64,000 nt of DNA from Planctomycetota bacterium (GTDB lineage Bacteria > Planctomycetota > PLA2 > JAEUHO01): NCBI GenBank assembly GCA_028281445.1, contig JANQJW010000056.1:62001-126000 (forward strand). The letters are read 5' to 3'. The notes below the pieces were generated by a model that did not search any database, was not told the DNA's origin, and worked only from the letters and a program-made list of their open reading frames with translations. Positions within the stretch are counted from its first letter, which is position 1, and each line of letters starts with the position of its first letter. Positions 9,164-17,253 of the stretch are shown piece by piece. Made by a program: the position numbers and the translations under genes.

Positions 9164-11013
9164 CCGGTGCACTCGCCATCGCGCGGCTCGAGCTGCGCAT
9201 GCTGCGTGCCGAGGTGCTCCTCGGCATCGGGCTTTTGCTCGCCATCGTCCTTTGGCGCTCGACGAGCGATGCCACGCCCGCGGTGAGCGCGTACTCCCGC
9301 AGCGCCGTGCTGGTAGCGCTGGTGCTCGTTGCTCTGGTGCGGGAACGGTCGATCGCCCGCGCCTGGAATGCGCTGATCGCCTCGCTGCCTCTGACGCTGG
9401 GCCGCGTCACCTTGACGCGCTCCCTGCTGTGGAACGCGCTGGCCGGTCCCTTCGCGGCCGCCTTCGTGCTGCTCCTCAGTCCCCAGCGCGAGCCTGTGGC
9501 ACTGCTCCAGCACGGCCTGGCTCTGTGGCTGTGGCTGGCCTACGTCGGGGTAGCCGCTGCGGTCTACGACTGGGTGAGCCACAGGGGCATGAGCTACGCG
9601 ATGCGATGGTTCGTGGTCATGGAAGCGACGCTGATCGTGGGGGCCGGTCTGGTACTCGGCTTTCCTGCGGCGACAGGGGCAAAGCCGGCATCAGCGTTGT
9701 TTCTGGCCGTTGGCCTGGTTGGTCTCGTCGTCGTAAACGGGGCGGTCGCGTTACGCCGCCGCGAGTGGCTGCCGTCGCAGAGCCCGAAGCCGGTGACGAC
9801 GCGGCGCGCCCGCGAGAAATCGCGCACGGTGAAGCGCCGCACGACGAAGCAGGTCCTGCGCTCCCTCGCGGGCGGGGCGCCGCTCCAAGTGCTGCTGTGG
9901 GTGTACGCAGCCTTCATGGCCGTCGTCATCCCTCATCGACACGCGATCGACGACAAGCTTGGGCCCCTCGTTCTCTTCACGGCCCTGACCGGGGCGCTCA
10001 TCACGATGGAGCTGAAGAACGCGCACGCGCGCTGGGCCTTCCTGCGGGGGTATCCGCTGCGCGCGCGGGTGGTGTGGCGCGGGCCGATCCTGCGGCTTGT
10101 CTTCATCCCCCTGATCGCGCTGGGCATCGGCGGATGGTTCGCGACGCAGTCGCCGCCCCTGCTGGCCACGCCGCTGACAGACGAGACGGAGTTCGTGGAG
10201 CCCGAACTCGTCGCGCCCGTCTGGGTCAAGGGGGCGACCGACATCGACCAGCGTCCGCCCAAGATGCCGCTACCATTCCTCGCAGGGATGCCGTGGCCGC
10301 TGCGCAACAAGCGAGTGCAGGTCTACGACGAGCGGCTCTACTTCGGAAACGCGGTGGCGTTCTACCTGAAGCTGGTCCACGGCCTGGACGTGCCGAAAGA
10401 AGAGCTGCGTGCCGCGCTTGGAAAGCCGTTCGTGCTCACGCAGAAGACTGGCTGGATGCCGACCCAGCTCTATGGCGAGTTCACGATGGAGTCCAACGTC
10501 GCGGGCCTCTCGGAGGGACTGCGCGGCCGACGCTCCGTCAACGTCTTCTACTACGGCCCCGGCGTGCCGATCGGCAAGGGCAACGACGTCCCCGCCGATC
10601 CCGGCCGCGAGATCGCGCGGTATCTCAACGTGCGGCTGCCGCGGGAGATCTACGGCTTCGCCAAGGGCGTCGAGGCGCTGGAGGTCAGCCTGGAGGGACG
10701 GCTGCGCAGGTCGCTCGCGTGGCGGTTCGTGCTGGATGCCGCGTTGCTGCTCGTGGGCGCACTGCTGTTCGCACGGCTCGCGCTCATCCGCAGTCTGCTG
10801 CGGTGGGCCCTGCCCGTCCTGGCGGTGATCCCCGCGGTGCTCTGGGCCAACAACGGCGGCGCGGCGTGGCGTCTCGCGATCCGTGACGCGCATCTGGCGC
10901 AGCCGTACGTCGCGGTCGGCGCCGCGATCGTCCTGAGCCTGCTGCTGATCGTGTCGATCCGGCGCGCCGTCGGGAACCTCGATGCGGCGGACGCCTTTCG
11001 CAATCCGTCGTAG
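9160..11013 (+). CDS. ABC transporter membrane subunit (ABC-2-like, unusual soluble insert)
   Basis: A 617-aa protein starting at the GTG that overlaps the ATPase stop. It has two hydrophobic blocks. The first, in roughly the N-terminal 310 residues, has about eight spans. The second, near the C-terminus, has two or three spans. Between them lies a soluble region of about 200 residues with a strand-rich, extracytoplasmic look. No family is confidently recognised by motif, but position and topology make it the permease partner of the ATPase at 8279. The large insert resembles the periplasmic domains of ABC-2 or gliding-type exporters. It is followed by a hairpin-rich untranslated stretch rather than another coupled gene. 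Confidence 0.72.
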   Translation: MTGALAIARLELRMLRAEVLLGIGLLLAIVLWRSTSDATPAVSAYSRSAVLVALVLVALVRERSIARAWNALIASLPLTLGRVTLTRSLLWNALAGPFAAAFVLLLSPQREPVALLQHGLALWLWLAYVGVAAAVYDWVSHRGMSYAMRWFVVMEATLIVGAGLVLGFPAATGAKPASALFLAVGLVGLVVVNGAVALRRREWLPSQSPKPVTTRRAREKSRTVKRRTTKQVLRSLAGGAPLQVLLWVYAAFMAVVIPHRHAIDDKLGPLVLFTALTGALITMELKNAHARWAFLRGYPLRARVVWRGPILRLVFIPLIALGIGGWFATQSPPLLATPLTDETEFVEPELVAPVWVKGATDIDQRPPKMPLPFLAGMPWPLRNKRVQVYDERLYFGNAVAFYLKLVHGLDVPKEELRAALGKPFVLTQKTGWMPTQLYGEFTMESNVAGLSEGLRGRRSVNVFYYGPGVPIGKGNDVPADPGREIARYLNVRLPREIYGFAKGVEALEVSLEGRLRRSLAWRFVLDAALLLVGALLFARLALIRSLLRWALPVLAVIPAVLWANNGGAAWRLAIRDAHLAQPYVAVGAAIVLSLLLIVSIRRAVGNLDAADAFRNPS

Positions 11014-11024
11014 GATGAACCGTC

Positions 11025-11144
11025 GAGGCCCGTGAGGGATGCCTCGGTTCCGCCTCCGGCACACGGAACCCGAGTTGTCGCAACCATCGGTGTGGTTGCG
11101 GCGTTACCAGTCGTGGAGGCGAAGTCGCATCCGGCTGCGACAAC
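11025..11144 (+). promoter_or_regulatory. Hairpin-rich leader with competing pairings upstream of the VIT gene
   Basis: Four consecutive hairpins can be drawn: GAGGC/GCCTC (11025-11045), GGTTCCG/CGGAACC (11046-11070), CGCAACC/GGTTGCG (11079-11100) and GTCGCA/TGCGAC (11124-11141). GTTGTCGCA at 11074-11082 is also fully complementary to TGCGACAAC at 11136-11144, so a long-range helix would compete with hairpins 3 and 4. This could act as an RNA switch or attenuator, or simply terminate the ABC operon. There is no match to a named riboswitch class. Confidence 0.4.
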
Positions 11145-11166
11145 CCGTCTCCGAACGGGGGCACAC

Positions 11167-12747
11167 ATGACGACTCGCCAATACCTGGTGGCGGTTGTGG
11201 TTCTTCTTCTCGCGGCACCGATCGCCTGGGCCAAGGGGGGCGGCATCGGTGGCGGCGGCGTCGGTGGCGGCGGCGTCGGTGGCGGCGCTTCACCCGGTGG
11301 CGGCGGCGGGCGTGTAGGCCCCGCACCCGGCCCGCGCCCCGGCACCGGCGCGCGCGGCGGCAGCGACATCGGCAATCGCGGCGAACGCGCCCGGCGCGTC
11401 GGTCCCGACAGCCAGCCCGGTGCGTCGAGTGCGCCCGGTCGTCCGCGGCCGTCGCGCCCGACGCCCGCGCGGCCTTCGCCGCTGCGTCCCAACGGCGGCA
11501 GCAGCCTGGTGCACCTGCACCACGGCAGCGTTCGACTCGTCGCCGACCTCGCCCGCGTAGACCTCACGCTCGAGGTGCAGAACACCGGCACGCAGCAGAT
11601 GGAGTGGGCGCGCACGTACGCCATCGACCCGCAGGCCGAGATCACCGGCGCGGTGCTCAAGCGGGTCAACGAGCCCCCCATCACCGCGCGCACGCTCAAC
11701 CTCGCGTCCACGCACCAGATCTACGCACAGATCCGCACGCCGCCGCCGCGGCGCACATTCCCCAACCAGCCGGGGCGTGACCCGCTGATGCTCGAACGCC
11801 CCCAGCGCAACCAGCTGCGCGTCACGATCTGGCCGATCGCAGCCAACGAGACGATCCGGGTCGAGCTCACGTTCGTGACGCCGCTGCGCGGGCGCGGGGC
11901 ACACCGCACGTACGTCGACGTCATGGGCGGGCCGAAGCGCGCGACGCCGCCGCCCAAGCCGGAGCCGGTGCTTTCGCACAAGGCGGACTGGTTGATGAAC
12001 CCCGGCACGCTGATGCTCTCGAGCGCCGAGCCCAACGGCATGACGTTGCGTGGCGAGGCCGGCGGGCTGCTGCACTTCACGGGCCCGGTAGCGACGGAAA
12101 CGCACACGCCGCGCCCCAACGTCACGTTCCTGACGCGGAAGAAGCCGCGCGAAGCGCTGTTGGTCGGCGGTGGCTCCTACGTGGGACGCATCGCCACATG
12201 GCGCTTCGATCCGCGTGCGTTCTTGACCGAGAAGGGCTACGACCTGCAGGAGAACCTGAAGGTGCGGCTCGTGCCGAAGAAGGGCATCGCCAAGCGACTG
12301 GCGCCGAACGTCTTCTATGCGACGAGCAATCCGCTGCCGGTGACCGCGCTCATCGTGGATCGCCAGAAGCGCGACCTGCAGTACAAGGTCGAGGTGATCG
12401 CGCGTGACGGGCACGTCATCGAGACCTACGCCGAGCGCATGCCCATTCGCGCGAAGAAGCTCGACTCCACGCTCGAAGCCACGATCAGCGGCTGGCACCG
12501 CGCTTCGTTGGTCAAGCGTGTGTACGCGTGGGCGGGCCGTGACTCGGCTCGCGTCCAGGAGGCCGTGCGCTACGCGATCGATCTGGGCGTGCTCACGAGC
12601 GGCAACGGCGCACTGGCGATTCCCGCCAACGAGCGCCAGCGCCTCAGCCAGCGTAATCGCCGCATCTACGACAGCGAGGGCGTGCCGCTCGGCGCGCCGA
12701 AGCGCGAGGCCGACTACAAGACGCCGCCGAAGGGGTCGTTGGACTAG
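11167..12747 (+). CDS. Secreted VIT-domain protein with Gly-rich linker
   Basis: A 526-aa protein. It starts with a signal peptide (TRQYLVAVVVLLLAAPIAWA) and a low-complexity Gly/Pro/Arg linker, encoded in part by tandem GGTGGCGGCGGCGTC repeats. A domain at about residues 110-260 follows, whose pattern fits the VIT domain of inter-alpha-trypsin inhibitor heavy chains: VDLTLEVQNTG, IYAQI, and then IAANETIRVELTFVTPL. VIT proteins normally also carry a von Willebrand A domain; none with a MIDAS DxSxS is visible here. The C-terminal segment (VQEAVRYAIDLGVLTSGNGALAIP) resembles the tail found after vWA in such proteins. The role is probably extracytoplasmic and protein-binding. The preceding leader has competing hairpins. 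Confidence 0.65.
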   Translation: MTTRQYLVAVVVLLLAAPIAWAKGGGIGGGGVGGGGVGGGASPGGGGGRVGPAPGPRPGTGARGGSDIGNRGERARRVGPDSQPGASSAPGRPRPSRPTPARPSPLRPNGGSSLVHLHHGSVRLVADLARVDLTLEVQNTGTQQMEWARTYAIDPQAEITGAVLKRVNEPPITARTLNLASTHQIYAQIRTPPPRRTFPNQPGRDPLMLERPQRNQLRVTIWPIAANETIRVELTFVTPLRGRGAHRTYVDVMGGPKRATPPPKPEPVLSHKADWLMNPGTLMLSSAEPNGMTLRGEAGGLLHFTGPVATETHTPRPNVTFLTRKKPREALLVGGGSYVGRIATWRFDPRAFLTEKGYDLQENLKVRLVPKKGIAKRLAPNVFYATSNPLPVTALIVDRQKRDLQYKVEVIARDGHVIETYAERMPIRAKKLDSTLEATISGWHRASLVKRVYAWAGRDSARVQEAVRYAIDLGVLTSGNGALAIPANERQRLSQRNRRIYDSEGVPLGAPKREADYKTPPKGSLD

Positions 12748-12751
12748 GAGT

Positions 12752-12835
12752 GGAGGGGCACAAGGCCCTCCCCTACATGACGCTGCGTAGGCTCATGCAA
12801 TGACATGTAGGGACGGGCCTTGTGCCCGTCCCCGC
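12752..12835. repeat. Intergenic palindromic repeat, family A (copy 1)
   Basis: Two inverted units, GAGGGGCACAAGGCCCTCCC and the reverse of GGACGGGCACAAGGCCCGTC, flank a core with GCTCATGCAATGACATG. The right unit plus core is almost identical over about 41 bases to the single-unit copy at 32756-32798. It fills the gap between two convergent genes and may act as a bidirectional terminator. Confidence 0.75.
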
Positions 12836-12836
12836 A

Positions 12837-13679
12837 TCACCGGATCGCGGACACCACCCGGTCGATCCCCGCGAGATCCTGGGTCGTCTCGACGTCCGCA
12901 TAGCCAAGCTCGCCGAGCAACGCCGCGGCGGCGTCCGCTGCGCCGAAGCCCACCTCCATCGCCAGCAGGCCGCCGGATCGCAGGCGCTCCAGCCCGGCCT
13001 CTGCGATGGCCCGGAAGACCTCGAGCGGATCGTCACCCGGCACGTAGAGCGCCTCGTGGGGCTCGTGCGCATCGACGCCGGCCTGCACCGACGCGTCTCC
13101 GCGCACGATGTAGGGCGGATTGGAGAGAACGGCGTCCAACAGCGGCTCCTGGACCGGCCCGAACAACGAACCCGCCAGCACGCGGAGCCGGTCCGACATG
13201 CCGTGGCGTTCTGCGTTCGCCGTCGCCACCTCGACCGCTCCGACGGAGGTGTCGGTCGCAACGCAGCGCGCCGCAGGCAAGGCATGGAGCACGCTCACTG
13301 CGATGCAGCCCGAACCCGTGCCGATGTCGGCAAGGACAGGGGCATCGAGAGGTTCGAGGTGGCGAATCGCACGCTCCACGAGCAGCTCGGTCTCGGGGCG
13401 CGGTACGAGCACGCGCTCGTCGACCTGGAACGAGAGCGAGCGGAACTCCCACTCCCCCAGCAGATACGCAACCGGCTTGTCGGTCGCGCGTTCGCGGATC
13501 AGCTCGCGGACGGTGTCGAGCTCCGTGCCCTGCAACGGACGGTCGAACTGGAGGTAGAGGTCGAGCCGGCTGATGCCCAGCGCATGGGCCATCAGCAGCT
13601 CGACGTCAAAGCGCGGACTCTCGATGCCCTTGCCTTCCAGCCAGCTCTTGCTTCGCTGCAGGACCTCGAGGACGGTCAG
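12837..13679 (-). CDS. prmC: Release factor glutamine methyltransferase
   Basis: A 280-aa SAM-dependent methyltransferase that modifies the Gln of the GGQ motif in peptide release factors. The N-terminal helical domain (VLEVLQRSKSWLEGKGIESP) is followed by a Rossmann fold with DIGTGSGCIAVSV and the active-site NPPYIVRG. A typical PrmC is about 280 aa, matching a start at the CTG of 13677-13679. That CTG overlaps the upstream membrane protein's TGA as CTGA. No ATG, GTG or TTG is found nearby; the first in-frame ATG is too far in (LLMAHALG). The prfA gene lies one gene upstream in the same run, the usual functional pairing. The identity is certain; the start codon is inference. Confidence 0.92.
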   Translation of the reverse strand: MTVLEVLQRSKSWLEGKGIESPRFDVELLMAHALGISRLDLYLQFDRPLQGTELDTVRELIRERATDKPVAYLLGEWEFRSLSFQVDERVLVPRPETELLVERAIRHLEPLDAPVLADIGTGSGCIAVSVLHALPAARCVATDTSVGAVEVATANAERHGMSDRLRVLAGSLFGPVQEPLLDAVLSNPPYIVRGDASVQAGVDAHEPHEALYVPGDDPLEVFRAIAEAGLERLRSGGLLAMEVGFGAADAAAALLGELGYADVETTQDLAGIDRVVSAIR

Positions 13680-14389
13680 CGGCGACGACGGCGTGACCCG
13701 CCTCCCTCGTCCCCGCCGGAGCCACCCGCGGCCTTGACCTGCTGCGCGCCCTGCATGAGACCGCTCAGGATCACCCAGATCACGATCAGACCACCGATCG
13801 TCAGCAGCCAGTAGCCGGGTGCAATGACCGACAGGCGCACGAGAACGTCGTCGAGAACCTTCTTGCTCTCGAGTGACTCGAGGTAGTTGCCGGCCTTCTC
13901 CCAAGCCTCGCCGCCGATGCTCTGCGCGAACGCACCGACACCGACCCACAGCGCGAGGACGGCCGCCATGAGATACGGCCAGACCTTCATCTGTGCGCTG
14001 TAGATGTTGAACGCCGCCGTCCAGAAACCGTAGATCGAGAGGCCGAAGATGAACGCACCGCGGATGGTGTGCAGCCCCGTGATGTAGGTGCTCGGGTCGC
14101 CCGGCGGGTCGCCGGGCGCGACGCGCGTCCACGCGACGAGGCAACCGGCGAAGAAGAGGCAGTTCGCGAAGAGGAACGTGAACAGCTGCTTCGGCGTCGT
14201 GTGGAAGTAGGCCTGCCGGTGAACGCGGTCGAGCTGTGCGCCGGCAAGGATCTCACCGTGATCGACGCCACCGAGCGCCGCCTCGGCCTCGAACTCCCCG
14301 TCGTCCAGCCCTTCGTACGTCGGCTCGTTGGGCTCTTCGATCTCGACTTCGGGCTCGTCGAACTGCTCGTCCTTGGGTTCGTCGGTCAT
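13676..14389 (-). CDS. Membrane protein of unknown function
   Basis: A 237-aa protein. The first 55 residues are very acidic (DEPEVEIEEPNEP) and soluble. Four hydrophobic segments follow, at about residues 70-90, 110-130, 140-158 and 190-212. The C-terminus is Gly-rich and ends in a run of arginines (positive-inside). I recognise no family. It lies between prfA and prmC, which are normally neighbours, and its stop codon overlaps the proposed prmC start. The gene is therefore likely co-transcribed with them without an obvious functional link. Confidence 0.72.
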   Translation of the reverse strand: MTDEPKDEQFDEPEVEIEEPNEPTYEGLDDGEFEAEAALGGVDHGEILAGAQLDRVHRQAYFHTTPKQLFTFLFANCLFFAGCLVAWTRVAPGDPPGDPSTYITGLHTIRGAFIFGLSIYGFWTAAFNIYSAQMKVWPYLMAAVLALWVGVGAFAQSIGGEAWEKAGNYLESLESKKVLDDVLVRLSVIAPGYWLLTIGGLIVIWVILSGLMQGAQQVKAAGGSGGDEGGGSRRRRR

Positions 14390-14480
14390 CGGCTGTCTCC
14401 TCCCGAATCAGCGGGCGAATCCTACGGGAATCCCCCCGCGAGCGCCAAACGAAGGCAGTTCCCGCCGGTTCGTCGGATTG

Positions 14481-14553
14481 CTGTAGGGGGACACCTTGTG
14501 TGCCCCCGCGCCCACCGGGGACCGCGGAGGGGCACAAGGCCCCTCCCTACAGC
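14481..14553. repeat. Intergenic palindromic repeat, family A (copy 2)
   Basis: It is bounded by CTGTAGGG and CCCTACAG. Each arm carries a GGGCACAAGGCCCC-type unit, and the arms are separated by GCGCCCACCGGGGACCGCGG. It sits between prfA and the membrane protein gene. Copy 3 at 23383-23454 has the same plan and a closely similar spacer. Confidence 0.75.
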
Positions 14554-14572
14554 CCACGGGGCGTGTGTCAGG

Positions 14573-15655
14573 TCACAGGTTCTCGAGGCGCTTGCGGACC
14601 TCTTCCTGCCGGAGCGCCTCCGTGATCTCGTCGATCTGGCCGTCGAGGACCTCGGGCAGGTTGTGCACGGTGAGCTTGATGCGGTGGTCCGTGACCCGGC
14701 TCTCCTTGAAGTTGTAGGTCCGGATCTTCTCGCTGCGATCACCCGTCCCGATCTGGCTGGCGCGGTCCTCGCTCCGCTCCCGGGCCTTCTTTTCCCGCTC
14801 CATGTCGTAGAGCTTGGCCTTGAGCTGGCGCATGGCCGTGGCCTTGTTCTTGTGCTGGGAGGGGTCGGCCTGGCACTTCACCACGATGCCCGTGGGAATG
14901 TGCTTCAAGCGGACGGCGGACGAGGTCTTGTTGACGTTCTGCCCACCGGGCCCGCCGGCGCGCATCGTCTCCATCTCGACGTCCTTCTCGTTGATCTGGA
15001 TCTCGACGTCCTCCGCCTCCGGGAGGACGGCAACGGACGCGGTGGAGGTGTGGATGCGTCCCTGAGTCTCGGTCTTGGGCACCCGCTGCACGCGATGGAC
15101 ACCGGACTCGTAGCGCATTCCGCCAAACACGCCCTTGCCGCGCATGGTGAAGCTGATGTCCTTGAAGCCGCCCTGATCGCTTGCGGTGTCGTCCATCGCC
15201 TCGATCTTCCAGCCACGGCGTCCCGCCAGAAGCTGGTACATGCGGAACAGGTCGCCGGCGAAGATGGCGGCCTCGTCGCCACCCGCCCCGGCGCGGATCT
15301 CGACGATGGCATCGCGCAGGTCGTCGGGATCCTCCGACACGAAGCTGCGCGTCACCTCTTCGGCCAGACGCTCAGCCTCCCCGGTCGCTTCCTCGAGCTG
15401 CATCTCGGCCAGCTCGCGATCGTCGGCGTCGCTCGCACCATCAGCGAGGATCGTCTTGGCCTCGTCGATCTCCACTACGGCCTGCTGAAAGGCGTGGAAG
15501 AGGTCCACGGTCTTACGCAGGCCGCTGAGCTCGCGGTTCAGCCGCCCGTATTCGATGTGGTTCGAGGCGACCTCCGGATCCTGCAGCCGCTGCTCGAGAT
15601 CACGGGCCTGCTCGGCCATGGCCTCGAGTCGCGCGTGGAGCCGCTCGGACAGCAT
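14573..15655 (-). CDS. prfA: Peptide chain release factor 1
   Basis: A 360-aa RF1 that terminates translation at UAA and UAG. The N-terminal helical domain is followed by the codon-recognition region, in which the RF1 tripeptide is P-K-T ([17 protein letters not shown] or PVT in the best-studied enzymes). The catalytic loop [19 protein letters not shown] has the GGQ. RF2-type SPF and the RF2 frameshift site are absent. RF1 does not read UGA, which fits an organism that recodes some UGA as selenocysteine. It lies in the minus-strand run just after rpmE2, 12 nt apart. Confidence 0.96.
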   Translation of the reverse strand: MLSERLHARLEAMAEQARDLEQRLQDPEVASNHIEYGRLNRELSGLRKTVDLFHAFQQAVVEIDEAKTILADGASDADDRELAEMQLEEATGEAERLAEEVTRSFVSEDPDDLRDAIVEIRAGAGGDEAAIFAGDLFRMYQLLAGRRGWKIEAMDDTASDQGGFKDISFTMRGKGVFGGMRYESGVHRVQRVPKTETQGRIHTSTASVAVLPEAEDVEIQINEKDVEMETMRAGGPGGQNVNKTSSAVRLKHIPTGIVVKCQADPSQHKNKATAMRQLKAKLYDMEREKKARERSEDRASQIGTGDRSEKIRTYNFKESRVTDHRIKLTVHNLPEVLDGQIDEITEALRQEEVRKRLENL

Positions 15656-15667
15656 GGCAGGGGGCGA

Positions 15668-15982
15668 TCAGGCGTCGCTGCTGTCAGCGCCGGCTTCCGC
15701 GGCGGGCTCGGCGGCGGCAGCCTTCTTCTTCTTGCGGCCGTAGTTGCTGCCGTACTTGCTGCGGAACTTGTCGATACGCCCGGCGGCGTCGACGAAGCGC
15801 TGCTTGCCCGTGAAGAAGGGGTGCGACGCGGAGGAGACGTCGAGGCGGATCACGTAGTGCTCCACGCCGTCGATCTCGCGCTTCTCCTTGCTCTTCATGG
15901 TGGAGCGCGTCACGAATTCGGTTTCCGCACCGGCGTCGACGAAGACGACGGGGTGGTACTCGGGGTGGATTCCGTCCTGCAT
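15668..15982 (-). CDS. rpmE2: 50S ribosomal protein L31, type B (zinc-free)
   Basis: A 104-aa protein starting MQDGIHPEYHPVVFVD and carrying DVSSASHPFFTGKQRFVDAAGR, the hallmark of L31 type B. It has no CxxC zinc-binding cysteines, so it is the C-minus paralogue that often replaces the zinc form under zinc limitation. The start ATG is at 15980-15982; an upstream extension lacks family similarity. The C-terminus has an extra Lys/Ala tail of about 30 residues (GRKKKKAAAAEPAAEAG) beyond usual L31. Such basic tails recur in this genome segment. Confidence 0.95.
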   Translation of the reverse strand: MQDGIHPEYHPVVFVDAGAETEFVTRSTMKSKEKREIDGVEHYVIRLDVSSASHPFFTGKQRFVDAAGRIDKFRSKYGSNYGRKKKKAAAAEPAAEAGADSSDA

Positions 15983-16057
15983 GGCCAGCCTCGATATCCA
16001 GGGTCGAACCGATGAGGGTAGCCCGCTCGGGCGCCCTGGCAAGTCGCCGCAGCCCCG

Positions 16058-16600
16058 TTACTTCTGCGGGATCGACGGTTCCGGCGGCGTGAGGCGGCTC
16101 GTGCGAGGCGGCGCCTTCGGCGGGACCAGGGCCGGCGGCCCGAAGGTCGTCGGAATGGCCGGCTCCGGGCGGCCCAGGCTGCCGGCGGAGGACATCGCGA
16201 TGAGGCTGCGGTGCGGGTCGCCCTCGGGCGGCACCAGCTTGATCTCGAACCAGTCGAGGTCGCGCCACTCGCCCCGCTCGTAGAGGCGGCGCACCTCCTG
16301 GATGGCCCGGAAGGCCAGCCGGCGCATCCTGCCCTCGGTCGAGCGGACGGCCTCGGACGGGGTCAGCTCGACGAGCATGCCCCAGCCCTCCTTGGCCATG
16401 TGCTCGTCCCCGCCGTTCCGGGCAAGCACGAAGACCTTGCTCTTGGGCTCGATCATCTCGAGGTTGTGGAGGATGTCGGTGACCTCGCTGGCGATCTCCG
16501 CATAGCGCTTGAGCGGCTTGAGCGCGACGTTGGCAGCCAGCATCATCCCGCCGAAGGCGAGAACGATGATCGTCATGGTGATGCCGGTGGACTTGCGCAT
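16058..16600 (-). CDS. Membrane-anchored hypothetical protein
   Basis: A 180-aa protein with one N-terminal membrane anchor (TIIVLAFGGMMLAANVAL, about residues 9-26). A soluble alpha/beta region follows, with VFVLARNGGDEH and WRDLDWFEIKLVPPEGDP, and then a Pro-rich tail ending PPEPSIPQK. No family is recognised. It lies between maf and rpmE2 in the minus-strand run, 69 nt from maf, so it may be co-transcribed. The soluble part is probably extracytoplasmic. No catalytic motif is visible. Confidence 0.65.
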   Translation of the reverse strand: MRKSTGITMTIIVLAFGGMMLAANVALKPLKRYAEIASEVTDILHNLEMIEPKSKVFVLARNGGDEHMAKEGWGMLVELTPSEAVRSTEGRMRRLAFRAIQEVRRLYERGEWRDLDWFEIKLVPPEGDPHRSLIAMSSAGSLGRPEPAIPTTFGPPALVPPKAPPRTSRLTPPEPSIPQK

Positions 16601-16669
16601 GGGCTCCTCGGGATCCTCGCCCTACCTATCGGCGTTTCGCCGCCATCGCTGGATGCCCGGGATATCCCC

Positions 16670-17230
16670 TCAAATCCCCATCAATCGGCGCACGAGAGCG
16701 ACCGGCAGCCCAATGACCGTATCGGCCGCACCTTCCAGATGGGCAACAAACGCTCCGGCCCCACCCTGGATGCCGTAGCTACCCGCCTTGTCGAGCGGCT
16801 CGCCCGTATCCACATACGCGCGGATCTCTTCGTCCGCGAGCGCCCGGAAGTGGACACGCGTCGTGTCGACACCGCTCCGCGTGCCGTCGGGCGTGGCCAG
16901 CGCGACCCCTGTGGCCACCTCGTGCGCGCGCCCCGAGAGGCGCCGCAGCATGCGGACCGCGTCGTCCGCGTCGGCCGGCTTGCCGAGAGTCTCCCCGTCC
17001 AGGAACACGAGCGTGTCCGCTGTCAGGACGGTGCGCTCGCACGCGAGTGCGGCGACAGCGCGTGCCTTGCGCAACGCGAGGTGCTCAACGACCTCGGCGG
17101 GCGAGAAGCCCGGAGGCGGGGTCTCATCCACCTCGCCGACGTCGACGACCTCGAAGGCGATGCCCGCCTCACGCAGCAGGTCCGCGCGTCGCGGGCTCTT
17201 GCTGGCGAGCAGGATCGGCGCCTCAGCCAC
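16670..17230 (-). CDS. maf: Maf-family nucleoside triphosphate pyrophosphatase
   Basis: A 186-aa cytoplasmic protein that hydrolyses non-canonical or excess NTPs to NMP and PPi. It starts at a GTG with ILLASKSPRRADLLREAG, the SxSPRR phosphate-binding motif. TADTLVFLDGETLGKPAD follows, containing the catalytic Asp and the conserved GKP. SYGIQGGAGAFVAHLEG is the C-terminal signature, and VIGLPVALV closes the domain. The length is normal for the family (about 190). Which nucleotide it prefers (dTTP/UTP or m7GTP subfamily) is not decided here. Confidence 0.94.
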   Translation of the reverse strand: MAEAPILLASKSPRRADLLREAGIAFEVVDVGEVDETPPPGFSPAEVVEHLALRKARAVAALACERTVLTADTLVFLDGETLGKPADADDAVRMLRRLSGRAHEVATGVALATPDGTRSGVDTTRVHFRALADEEIRAYVDTGEPLDKAGSYGIQGGAGAFVAHLEGAADTVIGLPVALVRRLMGI

Positions 17231-17253
17231 GATTCAGGCGAGCCACGCGTGGA

